Assembly (NCBI GenBank): GCA_023383015.1
Contig: JAHDXW010000018.1
Span: 31,312-95,311 of the forward strand
From: Paracoccaceae bacterium
Lineage (GTDB): Bacteria; Pseudomonadota; Alphaproteobacteria; Rhodobacterales; Rhodobacteraceae
Direction: 5' to 3'
DNA length: 64,000 nucleotides
Positions 17,336 through 24,875 of the stretch are shown piece by piece. Below the pieces are notes generated by a model, which had not been told where the DNA came from, did no database searches, and saw only the letters and a list, made by a program, of their open reading frames with translations. Position numbers and translations under genes: made by a program. Position 1 is the first letter of the stretch. Every line of letters starts with the position of its first letter.

Positions 17336-17670
17336 CCGCCGTCCTCCGGCGCGGCCGCGGCGCGTCGCGCCGCCGCCTCCTCGCGGATGCGGCGCAGCTT
17401 GGCGCGCGTCATCTCGTAGGTCTCGGGCCGCATCTCCCAGGCCGTGCGGTAATCGAAGCGCCCGTCATGCCCGCAGGCCAGCGCCCGCTCGGCGCCGGCC
17501 GGGGCGGGGCGCTGGTTGCGGCAGCGGAAGCGGGCGGTGCACAGATCCAGCCGGTCGCGATAGGGGCAGCGGTCGCGCGACATCTCCTGCGCCTGGTCGG
17601 CGATCGACGCGAACATCTCGCCGATCTGGCGGATGCGGTCACGGAACGACTCGGGATCGCCGCCGGACAT
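17332..17670 (-). CDS. Cysteine-containing protein of unknown function in the methyl-transfer operon
   Basis: A 112-residue soluble protein with Cys in CPYRDRLDLCTARFRCRN and a further ACGHDGRFDYR, which could bind a metal. Helices flank this core (FRDRIRQIGEMFASIADQAQEM; YEMTRAKLRRIREEAAARRAA). I do not recognise a family. The ATG at 17670 is chosen because upstream residues run into the promoter-distal end of the B12-protein gene. The stop overlaps the reactivase ATG by 4 bases, so it is made together with the corrinoid system and is probably an accessory part of it. Confidence 0.75.
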   Translation of the reverse strand: MSGGDPESFRDRIRQIGEMFASIADQAQEMSRDRCPYRDRLDLCTARFRCRNQRPAPAGAERALACGHDGRFDYRTAWEMRPETYEMTRAKLRRIREEAAARRAAAAPEDGG

Positions 17671-17680
17671 TGCCACCGCC

Positions 17681-18430
17681 TCAGGCGTTGATGCCGAGCA
17701 GCCGCTTGGCCTCGGCAACGCAGGCCAGCGCATCCTTTCCGTAGCCGTCCGCGCCCATGTCGTCGGCGAACTCCTGCGTCACCGGCGCCCCGCCGACCAT
17801 GATCTGCACGTCGTCACGCAGGCCGGCGTCGATGAAGGCCTCGATCGTCCGGCCCATGTTCGGGACCGTGGTGGTCAGCAGCGCCGACATGCCGACCAGC
17901 CGCGCACCGCTTTCCTCGACCGCGTCGATGAAGGCGTCGGGCGCGGTGTCCACCCCGAGGTCGACCACCTCGAAGCCCGCCCCGCGCAGCATCATGATGC
18001 AGAGGTTCTTGCCGATGTCGTGCAGGTCGCCCTTGACGGTGCCCATCACCACCTTGCCAGCCGGCGGCACGCCCGACGCCGACAGGATCGGCTCGATATG
18101 CGCCATGCCCGACTTCATCGCCCGCGCGCAGGCCAGCACCTCGGGCACGAAGATGAAGTTCTCGCGGAACTTGATGCCGACCACGCCCATTCCGGCGATC
18201 AGCCCGTCGTCCATGACCTCGATCGCGACGTGTCCGGCCTCCAGCGCCTCGCGCGTCAGCCGGTCGCAGAGGTGGTGCTCACCCTCGATCACCGCCAGCG
18301 CGATCGCCTGCATCCGCGGATGGGCGCGCGAGAAGACCCGCAGGTTGCGCTCGATCTCGGCCGGCCGCGTGACGAACTCCTCGATCTCGCCGCGCAGCGC
18401 CTCGTTGGAAATCAGGGAGAAGTCGGTCAT
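17681..18430 (-). CDS. Methanogenesis/O-demethylase-type corrinoid (B12-binding) protein
   Basis: A 249-residue carrier of the methyl group. An N-terminal four-helix cap domain (about 1-120, with HHLCDRLTREALEAGHVAIEV in outline) precedes a Rossmann-like B12 domain. That domain has the lower-ligand motif DLHDIGKN (His137), ALLTTTVPNM, and the late VGGAPVTQEFADDMGADGYGKDA. These are the features of MtaC/MtbC/MtvC. It sits between the UroD-type methyltransferase and the reactivase, so it is the hub shared by both methyltransferases. Confidence 0.93.
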   Translation of the reverse strand: MTDFSLISNEALRGEIEEFVTRPAEIERNLRVFSRAHPRMQAIALAVIEGEHHLCDRLTREALEAGHVAIEVMDDGLIAGMGVVGIKFRENFIFVPEVLACARAMKSGMAHIEPILSASGVPPAGKVVMGTVKGDLHDIGKNLCIMMLRGAGFEVVDLGVDTAPDAFIDAVEESGARLVGMSALLTTTVPNMGRTIEAFIDAGLRDDVQIMVGGAPVTQEFADDMGADGYGKDALACVAEAKRLLGINA

Positions 18431-18445
18431 CCGCAGCCCGCTGGT

Positions 18446-19525
18446 TCAGCCGTTGTTGTGGGAATGGTCGTGATGGTGGCAGCGGGCACCGCCGCCGGCG
18501 GAGTGCCAGGCCCTCACCGCCCGCGGGATGGCACGAAGGTTCTCGATCGAGGTCTGCAGCGGGATCGCGCATTCGGGGCCGACGAGGTGGATGCCGGCCT
18601 CGAGGTTCGCCAGCACTTCGGCCTCCACCTGCTCGGGATCGCGGGCGAACAGCGTCTCGGGGTTGTTGATGTTGCCGACCAGGGCGCAGTGGCCGCAGAC
18701 CGCGGCCATCGATTCATCGGGGCGGTTCTTGGAATCGAAGTGGAAGGCGGCCATGCCGGTCTCGGCGATGTAGGGCATCCGGTCGACGGTGCGGCCGCAG
18801 ATGTGCAGGATGATCGGCACCGGCAGCCGGGCCGCAAACTCGGCGTGCAGTTCCTTCAGGAACCGGCGGTAGTAGTCGGCGCTCACGAGGTCGCCGGTGG
18901 CGTGGTCGGGCAGGGTCAGGGCATCGGCCCCGGCCTCGATCTGCGCCAGGCCGTAGGCGATCGTCACCTCCTTCAGCCGCTCGAGCACCTGCATCGTCTT
19001 GCCGGGATCGTCGAGCGCCATCAGCAGGAACGGCTCGACCCCGAAGCCGTGGTAGGCCAGCGACCAGGGGCCCATCGTCTTGCCGATGATCGCCACCTCG
19101 TCGCCGTGGCGCCGCCGCAGGATGCGGATCGCCTCGGTCACGCAGGCGGTGTCGGGATGGGTCAGCAGGTCGGGCGGGATGCGGATGTCCTCGACGTCGC
19201 GCCAGATCGGCTCGCGCATCTTCACCGTCGGCCAGTTGTCCTTCTGCTCCCACTGGATCTTGCAGCCCAGCGCCGAGGATTCCTGGATGATCGAGAACAC
19301 CGGCATGATCGTGTCGAAGCCGAGCTCGGTGTAGGAGGTCTCGGCCAGGTTGGCCATCTTCTCGGGGATGCGGTTGGCCTCCGGGAAGAAGGCGTCGGCA
19401 AGGTCCATCAGCTCGACCGTCGCCACCGAGGTGGGGTTGCAGACCGGCGTGCGGTCCACCGGCTCGCGGCGCAGCGCCGCGAGCACGCGCTGGCGGCTGG
19501 TCATCGGGCTGATCGGCTGGGACAT
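18446..19525 (-). CDS. Uroporphyrinogen decarboxylase-fold methyltransferase (MtaA/CmuA-like)
   Basis: A 359-residue TIM-barrel protein. The zinc site expected for this methyltransferase branch is visible as His241-x-Cys243 (LHICGRT) and Cys319 (GPECAIP), which separates it from haem-pathway HemE. Members transfer methyl groups between small substrates and a corrinoid protein (MtvB on methoxyaromatics, CmuA on halomethanes, MtaA/MtbA to coenzyme M). No MttB- or MtaB-type gene is present, so this is the probable substrate demethylase. The C-terminus ends in an odd His-rich tail (CHHHDHSHNNG). Substrate unknown. Confidence 0.88.
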   Translation of the reverse strand: MSQPISPMTSRQRVLAALRREPVDRTPVCNPTSVATVELMDLADAFFPEANRIPEKMANLAETSYTELGFDTIMPVFSIIQESSALGCKIQWEQKDNWPTVKMREPIWRDVEDIRIPPDLLTHPDTACVTEAIRILRRRHGDEVAIIGKTMGPWSLAYHGFGVEPFLLMALDDPGKTMQVLERLKEVTIAYGLAQIEAGADALTLPDHATGDLVSADYYRRFLKELHAEFAARLPVPIILHICGRTVDRMPYIAETGMAAFHFDSKNRPDESMAAVCGHCALVGNINNPETLFARDPEQVEAEVLANLEAGIHLVGPECAIPLQTSIENLRAIPRAVRAWHSAGGGARCHHHDHSHNNG

Positions 19526-19537
19526 CGGTGCCTCCCG

Positions 19538-20188
19538 TCAGTTCGGCTGGTTCTGGGCGCTGGGGGCAACCAGCACGCCGCGACCGGCAACCGATTCCTC
19601 CTCGCGCATGGCGGCCCGCGCGTTCAGCGCGCGCGGCAGCAGGAGCGCCACGAGGCGGTCGTGGTCATGGCCGCAGGGGAATGCCACGGCGGGGCCGGCG
19701 GCCTCGTCCACCGCCATCTCGGCAAGCTTGCCGAACCCGCCGGCGATCGTGCGCAACCGCACCGACATGTCGCCCGGGGCGTCGGCCGACAGCCTGTAGC
19801 GGCCTGCGCCCAGCCCCTCGACGTGGTAGCGGGCGCCGCTGCGTGCCTCGTCGGCCTCGGGCGGGCGCAGCGCGGGCAGCGCGGGACCGGCAAGCTTGCA
19901 GACCTCGACGAAAAGCCGCCGGGTGGCCGACAGATGCGCCGCCCCGCAGGGCCAGGCGACCGCATGGGCGCGGGCGCCGGAGGCGACCATGCCGCCGAGG
20001 TGACAGGCCGCGGCAGCCAGGAAGTCGAGCCGCAGGCCGGCGTCGGGGTGGCAGCTGTAGGAGTGGAAGGCGTAGAAGGGCGTGCCGCCGGGCGCAAGGT
20101 CGCGGTAGAGGGCGACAGTGATGTCGTGGCAGTGGGCATCCATCGGTTGCAGGGCAACCCGGCGGCCAAGCTCCAGCACATGTCCCAT
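19538..20188 (-). CDS. Unknown protein, first gene of the methyl-transfer operon
   Basis: A 216-residue soluble protein with several Cys and His residues in short motifs (DAHCHDITV, HSYSCHPDAG, ACHLGGMVASG, FPCGHDHDRL) that could bind a metal. I do not recognise a family. It begins the corrinoid operon directly after the candidate operator/promoter at 20245-20291 and stops 12 bases before the UroD-type methyltransferase. It may be a substrate-handling or activating component. The ATG at 20188 gives an uninterrupted frame that ends just before the next gene. Confidence 0.7.
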   Translation of the reverse strand: MGHVLELGRRVALQPMDAHCHDITVALYRDLAPGGTPFYAFHSYSCHPDAGLRLDFLAAAACHLGGMVASGARAHAVAWPCGAAHLSATRRLFVEVCKLAGPALPALRPPEADEARSGARYHVEGLGAGRYRLSADAPGDMSVRLRTIAGGFGKLAEMAVDEAAGPAVAFPCGHDHDRLVALLLPRALNARAAMREEESVAGRGVLVAPSAQNQPN

Positions 20189-20244
20189 CAGACCCGTCCC
20201 CTTGCATCCAGCGGGGTGCGCCGGGGCACCCTACCGGACGATTC

Positions 20245-20291
20245 ATAAAACAACAAGCCCTTTGACTTATTGGTTCGTCCCCTCAGGTCAC
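20245..20291 (-). promoter_or_regulatory. Candidate promoter and operator of the methyl-transfer operon
   Basis: On the minus strand GTGACC (20291-20286) is followed after 16 bases by TAAGTC. An imperfect 26-bp palindrome at 20245-20270 (ends ATAA/TTAT, inner CAA/TTG) covers the -10. The decamer ATTCATAAAA at 20241 is repeated exactly at 37911. It is the weakest of five related sites but has the same geometry as the others. Confidence 0.5.
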
Positions 20292-21263
20292 GATCGCGGC
20301 CGGGGTGCATTTCCGGCCGAGGTCGCGGGCGAGCGCCTGCGCCTCCTCGACGCCGACCTCCCTGAACCGCAAGATATCTCCCGGACGCGCCTGGGCAAGC
20401 TTCCAGAACACGGCGTAGGGAACCGTCCAGGGGTTGATGAAGCCGCCCATGCTGGGCCCGTCCTGGACGAGGATGATCAGGGTGTCGCCGGCAAGGTTGA
20501 CTGCCCCCAGCGGATAGCCCTGGTCGATGATGTTGGCGGGCTGGGCGCCATGCTCCACCGGCTTGTCGCGGGCCCGGCCGGCAAAGCTCAGGACCGGGCC
20601 CTGGAGCCTGTAGCCGGTGCGGTCGCTGCGCCCCGTCAGCACCCAGTCGGTGCCGTAGAAAGTGGCGTGTCCGGCGTCGTCGATCCAGTCGTCGTTGGGC
20701 CCGCGCACCGCCTCGACCTCGTGGCGCTTGCCCTGCCCGATCGGCGGGCGGGCCCCGGGCGCGACCCGCCGGCCGGGGGCCGCCCCGGGCCGCGGCGCGG
20801 GGCCGAGCGGCAGTCCGGCCCCCTCGGACAGCGCATGCCCCCCCAGCCCGCCGACGCCGGCCTTGTGGAAGGTCGCGCGCGAACCCAGCATCGGCGGCGT
20901 CGCGATGCCGCCGGCGACCGCAAGATAGGCCCGCGCGCCGCTGCGCGCGGGGCCGAGCGCAAGCACCTGGCCGGCCGTCACGGCCACGCTTTCCCACATC
21001 GGCAGGGGCACGCCGTCAAGCGTCGGGCGCATGTCGGCGCCGGTGACGGCAATCAGCCGGTCATCGGTGAAGGCGAGCGTCGGGCCGAGGAACTGCGCCT
21101 CGAGCCCGGCTGTCCCCGGGGGGTTGCCGACCAGCAGGTTGGCCAGCCGGAACGACCATGAATCGAACGGCCCCGAGACCGGGAAACCCTGGTTGGCAAA
21201 GCCGATCCGGCCCGGCCAGTCCTGCACCGAGGTCTCCAGCCCGGGCTTGATGACCTTCAGCAT
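20283..21263 (-). CDS. pxpC: 5-oxoprolinase subunit C / biotin-dependent carboxyltransferase-like (PxpC)
   Basis: A 326-residue protein of the KipA/AHS2 family. Typical stretches are LEVIKPG-like LKVIKPGLETSVQDWPGRIG at the start, GVPVSGPFD-like FPVSGPFDSWSFRLANLLVGNP, and the late VLTGRSDRTGYRLQGP and GYPLGAVNLAGD. PxpC with PxpB forms the half resembling the carboxyltransferase domain of urea carboxylase. Its stop lies 95 bases before the methyl operon start, so transcripts may run through. Confidence 0.9.
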   Translation of the reverse strand: MLKVIKPGLETSVQDWPGRIGFANQGFPVSGPFDSWSFRLANLLVGNPPGTAGLEAQFLGPTLAFTDDRLIAVTGADMRPTLDGVPLPMWESVAVTAGQVLALGPARSGARAYLAVAGGIATPPMLGSRATFHKAGVGGLGGHALSEGAGLPLGPAPRPGAAPGRRVAPGARPPIGQGKRHEVEAVRGPNDDWIDDAGHATFYGTDWVLTGRSDRTGYRLQGPVLSFAGRARDKPVEHGAQPANIIDQGYPLGAVNLAGDTLIILVQDGPSMGGFINPWTVPYAVFWKLAQARPGDILRFREVGVEEAQALARDLGRKCTPAAIVT

Positions 21264-21275
21264 CCCCGGCCCCCC

Positions 21276-22145
21276 TCAGAACCGCGCCGCCGGGTCAAGC
21301 CCGGCCACCCAGGCGCGGTAGGCCGGCACCGAGAACTTCTGGTACTCGACGAGGTTGAAGGCATAGCTCCCCTCCTCCACCTTGCGTTCGGCTTCGGCGA
21401 ACTCCTCGAGCGTCACCGGCACGAACCTGACCCGGTCGCCGGGCTTCAGGAGGCAGATCGAATCGCGGAAGACGTCGAAGCGCTGCGCGGGATCCCAGAT
21501 CGGAACCGGGATGCGGGCGAAGACCTGGATGCCGCCCGGCAGGTCCTCGGGGTAGATGCCGGTGTTGGCCCCTCCGAGGCCCACGGTGCCCTTCCTCGTC
21601 CACACCCGCGGCGGGTTGTAGCGCGGCACCGACAGCTTGCAGCGCGGGTCGAGCGCCAGCATGAACGGCACCCCCGGCCACCAGCCGATCGCCGCCACCC
21701 AGTATTCGCTGCCCGAATGCACCCGGACGAGCTGGGCCGTGTCTGCCAGCCCGTTGTGCTGGACGATCAGTTCGGGATCCCAGGTCTTGGGGGCGATGGT
21801 GGCGCAGTAGCGCTCCCAGGCCTCGCGGCTCCAGGGGTCGAGGTAGGCGGTGGGCAGGCAGAACAGCCGGCTCGACAGCTCGAGCTGGTCGGAGGGCCCG
21901 AGCTCGGCCACCAGCCGGCCCAGCGCGTCCGTGACAGCGGCAAAGCTCGTCTCCTCGGGCTCGTAATGGACGAGCAGCGAGGCGAAGGCGGGCGCCGTCT
22001 CGATCACCCCGCGCGGCCGCTCGGCGGCGACGATCGCGGCCAGCCCGTGGGCCATGAAGTTGACCTCGAGGGTCATGTGGTTGCCGAACTCGACCAGCAG
22101 GTAGCGGTCGCCGGCGGGCAGGAACCGCGGGGTGTCGTAGACCAT
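21276..22145 (-). CDS. pxpB: 5-oxoprolinase subunit B (KipI/AHS1 family)
   Basis: A 289-residue protein with the AHS1 core: LPAGDRYLLVEFGN near the start, RLFCLPTAYL, and the conserved YWVAAIGWWPGVPFMLALDP and GTVGLGGANTGIYPEDLPGG, the KipI-family signature loop. I chose the ATG at 22145; the frame is open further upstream but that is pxpA in another frame. It works with PxpA and PxpC in ATP-dependent ring opening of 5-oxoproline in the characterised system. Because biotin carboxylase and carrier genes are also present, the cluster might instead act as a split urea-carboxylase-like enzyme. Confidence 0.9.
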   Translation of the reverse strand: MVYDTPRFLPAGDRYLLVEFGNHMTLEVNFMAHGLAAIVAAERPRGVIETAPAFASLLVHYEPEETSFAAVTDALGRLVAELGPSDQLELSSRLFCLPTAYLDPWSREAWERYCATIAPKTWDPELIVQHNGLADTAQLVRVHSGSEYWVAAIGWWPGVPFMLALDPRCKLSVPRYNPPRVWTRKGTVGLGGANTGIYPEDLPGGIQVFARIPVPIWDPAQRFDVFRDSICLLKPGDRVRFVPVTLEEFAEAERKVEEGSYAFNLVEYQKFSVPAYRAWVAGLDPAARF

Positions 22146-22162
22146 CGAGCTCTCTCCTCCCC

Positions 22163-22924
22163 TCAGGCCGCGGCGGCGAGTGTAACGCCGGCCGCTATGA
22201 CCTCGGCGCGGATCAGGGCGAGCATCGCGGCGGCGTTGGGACCGTCGCCGTGGATGCAGATCGAGCGCGCCGCCACCGCGATCTCGCCCCCGGAGGCGGT
22301 CGAGACGACGCCGCGGTCGAGGAAGGCGCGCACCCGGCGGCGGGTGAGATCGAGGTCGACCGCCGCCTTCCGCCGCTCGAGGATCAGCCGTCCGTCCTCG
22401 CCGTAGCCGAGATCGAAGTAGACCTCGGGCACCACGTCGATGCCCGCCCGCGCCGCCGCTGCGGGCAAGGCCAGTCCGGCCACCGGGGCCGGCCAGTAGA
22501 GGCGCGGCTCGGGGCAGACGGCGCGGATCGCCGCCGCCACGGCCTCTGCAAGGCCCATGTCCTCGTTCAGCATCAGGTAGAGCGCCCCGTGCGGCTTGAC
22601 GTGGTTCAGCCGCATCCCGCGCGTGGCCAGCATCGCCTGCAGCGCCCCGGCCTGGTAGAGCACCATGGCGTGCGCCTCGTCGGGGCTGATCGCCATCCGC
22701 CGCCGGCCGAACCCCTGCAGGTCGGGCAGCCCGGGATGGGCGCCGACCGCGGTGCCGGCCGCCTGCGCAAGGTCGATGGTTCGCAGCATCGTCAGCGGGT
22801 CGCCGGCATGGTAGCCGCAGGCGACGTTGGCGGCCGTCACCTGCGGCACGATCTCGGCATCCGCGCCCAGCGTCCAGTTGCCGAAGCTCTCGCCGCAGTC
22901 GCAGTTGATGTCGATCGTCCTCAT
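22163..22924 (-). CDS. pxpA: 5-oxoprolinase subunit A (LamB/YcsF family)
   Basis: A 253-residue protein with the LamB/YcsF signature at the start (IDINCDCGESFGNW), ANVACGYHAGDPLTM, GAHPGLPDLQGFGRR, and VKPHGALYLMLNED. This subunit is the hydrolytic partner of PxpBC. It is translationally coupled to the ABC ATPase gene by a 4-base overlap, which links the import system with the ring-opening enzyme. Confidence 0.95.
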   Translation of the reverse strand: MRTIDINCDCGESFGNWTLGADAEIVPQVTAANVACGYHAGDPLTMLRTIDLAQAAGTAVGAHPGLPDLQGFGRRRMAISPDEAHAMVLYQAGALQAMLATRGMRLNHVKPHGALYLMLNEDMGLAEAVAAAIRAVCPEPRLYWPAPVAGLALPAAAARAGIDVVPEVYFDLGYGEDGRLILERRKAAVDLDLTRRRVRAFLDRGVVSTASGGEIAVAARSICIHGDGPNAAAMLALIRAEVIAAGVTLAAAA

Positions 22925-24066
22925 GCCCCCTCCCCGGCGGCGCCGACGGCGGCGATCGCCTGGCCGCTGGCGGGATCGAACAGCGCCATGTCCCGCGGGG
23001 CGGCGTCGAGCACCAGCGCGGACCCCGGCTCGGGGGCGACGTCGGCGGCCACCTCGGCCACCAGCGCCCGCCCCGCGGCCAGAAGGCCCGGCGCATCCAC
23101 CGGCGTGCAGACGAGGAAGTTGCTGCGCCCCAGATGCTCCACCAGTTCCACCCGCACGGCAAGGCCGCGCGTGCCGGGCCCAGCCGGCCGCAGGTGGTGG
23201 GGACGGATGCCCACCTCCACCGGCCCGGGCACAAGCCCGGCCGGCGCCGCCAGCACGGCGGCGGCCGGCGCACCCGCGGCGGCCAGCCCGTCCGGCCCGG
23301 CGACCATCGCCAGGAGGTTCATCGACGGGCTGCCGATGAAGCGGGCGACGAAGCGGTTGGCGGGCCTGGCATAGACGGTGTCGGGCGGGCCCGCCTGCTG
23401 CAGGCGGCCACCGTCGAGCACCGCAAGCGTGGTCGACAGCGTCATCGCCTCGGCCTGGTCATGGGTGACGAAGACCATCGTCACCCCGAGCTCGCGGTGC
23501 AGCCGTCCAAGCTCGATCCGCATCGTCTCGCGCAGCTTCAGGTCGAGGTTCGAGAGCGGCTCGTCGAGCAGGAACACCCGCGGCCGGCGCACGATCGCGC
23601 GCCCCAGCGCCACCCGCTGGCGCTCGCCGCCCGACAGCCGGTCGGGGCGCTTGCCGAGCAGATGCGTGATCCCCAGCGTCGCCGCCGTCGCCTCCAGCCG
23701 GACGGCGATCTCGCGGCGCGGCACGCGGCGGTTGCGCAGGCCGAAGGTGATGTTGTCGGCCGCCGTCATGTGCGGGTAGAGCGCGTAGTCCTGGAACACC
23801 ATGGCGATGTCGCGGGCCCGCGGCGGCAGCCCGGTGACGTCGCGCCCGTCGATCAGCACCCGCCCCTCGGTGGGCATCTCGAAGCCCGCGATGATCCGCA
23901 GGAGGGTCGTCTTGCCGCAGCCCGACGGGCCGAGGATCGAGAAGAACGCCCCCGGCGCGATCGCCAGCGACACCCCGGCCAGCGACGGGCGGTCGGCCCC
24001 CTGGTAGGTCTTGCCGACGCCCTCGAGAACCACCGGCGCCGCTTCCGCCATCGCCCCGTCCCTCAT
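22921..24066 (-). CDS. ABC transporter ATP-binding protein (CUT1, UgpC/MalK-like)
   Basis: A 381-residue ATPase with Walker A GPSGCGKTT, Q-loop FQDYALYPHM, signature LSGGERQRVALGRA, Walker B VFLLDEPLSNLD and the switch His in FVTHDQAEAMTL. A C-terminal TOBE domain (about 240-360) is characteristic of the MalK group. The ATG at 24066 overlaps the permease stop by 4 bases and the stop overlaps pxpA by 4 bases. It energises the importer encoded by the three upstream genes. Confidence 0.95.
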   Translation of the reverse strand: MRDGAMAEAAPVVLEGVGKTYQGADRPSLAGVSLAIAPGAFFSILGPSGCGKTTLLRIIAGFEMPTEGRVLIDGRDVTGLPPRARDIAMVFQDYALYPHMTAADNITFGLRNRRVPRREIAVRLEATAATLGITHLLGKRPDRLSGGERQRVALGRAIVRRPRVFLLDEPLSNLDLKLRETMRIELGRLHRELGVTMVFVTHDQAEAMTLSTTLAVLDGGRLQQAGPPDTVYARPANRFVARFIGSPSMNLLAMVAGPDGLAAAGAPAAAVLAAPAGLVPGPVEVGIRPHHLRPAGPGTRGLAVRVELVEHLGRSNFLVCTPVDAPGLLAAGRALVAEVAADVAPEPGSALVLDAAPRDMALFDPASGQAIAAVGAAGEGA

Positions 24067-24875
24067 CGCATCGCCCCCAGGCTGATGCCGCGGGCGAGCT
24101 CGCGCTGCAGCAGGAAGACCACCACCACCAGCGGCATGAAGGCGACCATCGCGCCGGCGGTGAGATAGCCCCAGTCGGTCTGGAAGGGGGTGATGGTGCT
24201 GCCCAGCCGCACCGGCAGCGTCACCCAGCGCTCGCGCGTCAGCAGGAAGGCGAACAGGAATTCGTTCCACGCGAAGACAAAGGTGAAGATCGTCGTCACG
24301 GCCACCCCGCCCTTGGTCATCGGCAGGGCGATGCGGAACAGGGTCGCCACCGGCCCCGCCCCGTCGGCAGCGGCAGCCTCGATCACCGAGCGCGGCAACT
24401 CGGCGAAATAGCCCTGCAGCATCCAGATCGCGAACGGCAGCGAGAACGACAGGTAGACCAGCAGCAGCCCGGCGTAGCTGTCCAGCAGCCCGACCCGCGA
24501 CAGCACCAGATAGAAGGGGATGACCGTCGCGATCGGGGGCAGCATCCGCAGCGACAGGATCCACATCGCCATGCCCTCGCGCCCGCGCAGCGGCGAATGG
24601 GCGAGCGCATAGGCGGCAAACGCCGCCAGCACGACAGAGACGACCGTGGCGCCGCCGGCCACCGCGAGACTGTTGAGCAGGAACGGCCCGTAGGCACGTT
24701 CGCCGAACAGCGCCCGGTAGGATTCCAGCGTCGCCACGAAGACGAAGGTGGGTCGCAGCCCGGTCAGCCCGCCGGCGGGCTTGAGCGAGGTCACCAGCGT
24801 CCACAGGATCGGAAATACCCAGACCAGTGCCATCACGCCCAGCGGCACCAGCCACAGGCGCGCCGGCCCCCTCAC
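24063..24875 (-). CDS. CUT1 ABC transporter permease (MalG/UgpE-like)
   Basis: A 270-residue inner-membrane protein with six hydrophobic segments. It has the EAA coupling loop EAAAADGAGPVATLFRIALP (about 190-210) and the N-terminal WTLVTSLKP typical of MalG-type permeases. The GTG at 24875 overlaps the upstream permease stop (GTGA), and no ATG gives the expected length. Confidence 0.92.
   Translation of the reverse strand: MRGPARLWLVPLGVMALVWVFPILWTLVTSLKPAGGLTGLRPTFVFVATLESYRALFGERAYGPFLLNSLAVAGGATVVSVVLAAFAAYALAHSPLRGREGMAMWILSLRMLPPIATVIPFYLVLSRVGLLDSYAGLLLVYLSFSLPFAIWMLQGYFAELPRSVIEAAAADGAGPVATLFRIALPMTKGGVAVTTIFTFVFAWNEFLFAFLLTRERWVTLPVRLGSTITPFQTDWGYLTAGAMVAFMPLVVVVFLLQRELARGISLGAMR

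Noticed and set aside
17633..20248. Open frame of about 870 codons on the plus strand
   Set aside because: Antisense to the B12 protein and UroD-type methyltransferase; composition is His/Arg/Gly-rich without domains.
20189..20282. Cobalamin riboswitch in front of the corrinoid operon
   Set aside because: The leader is under 100 bases and no B12-box or associated stem structure was found; a protein operator explains the conserved palindrome better.
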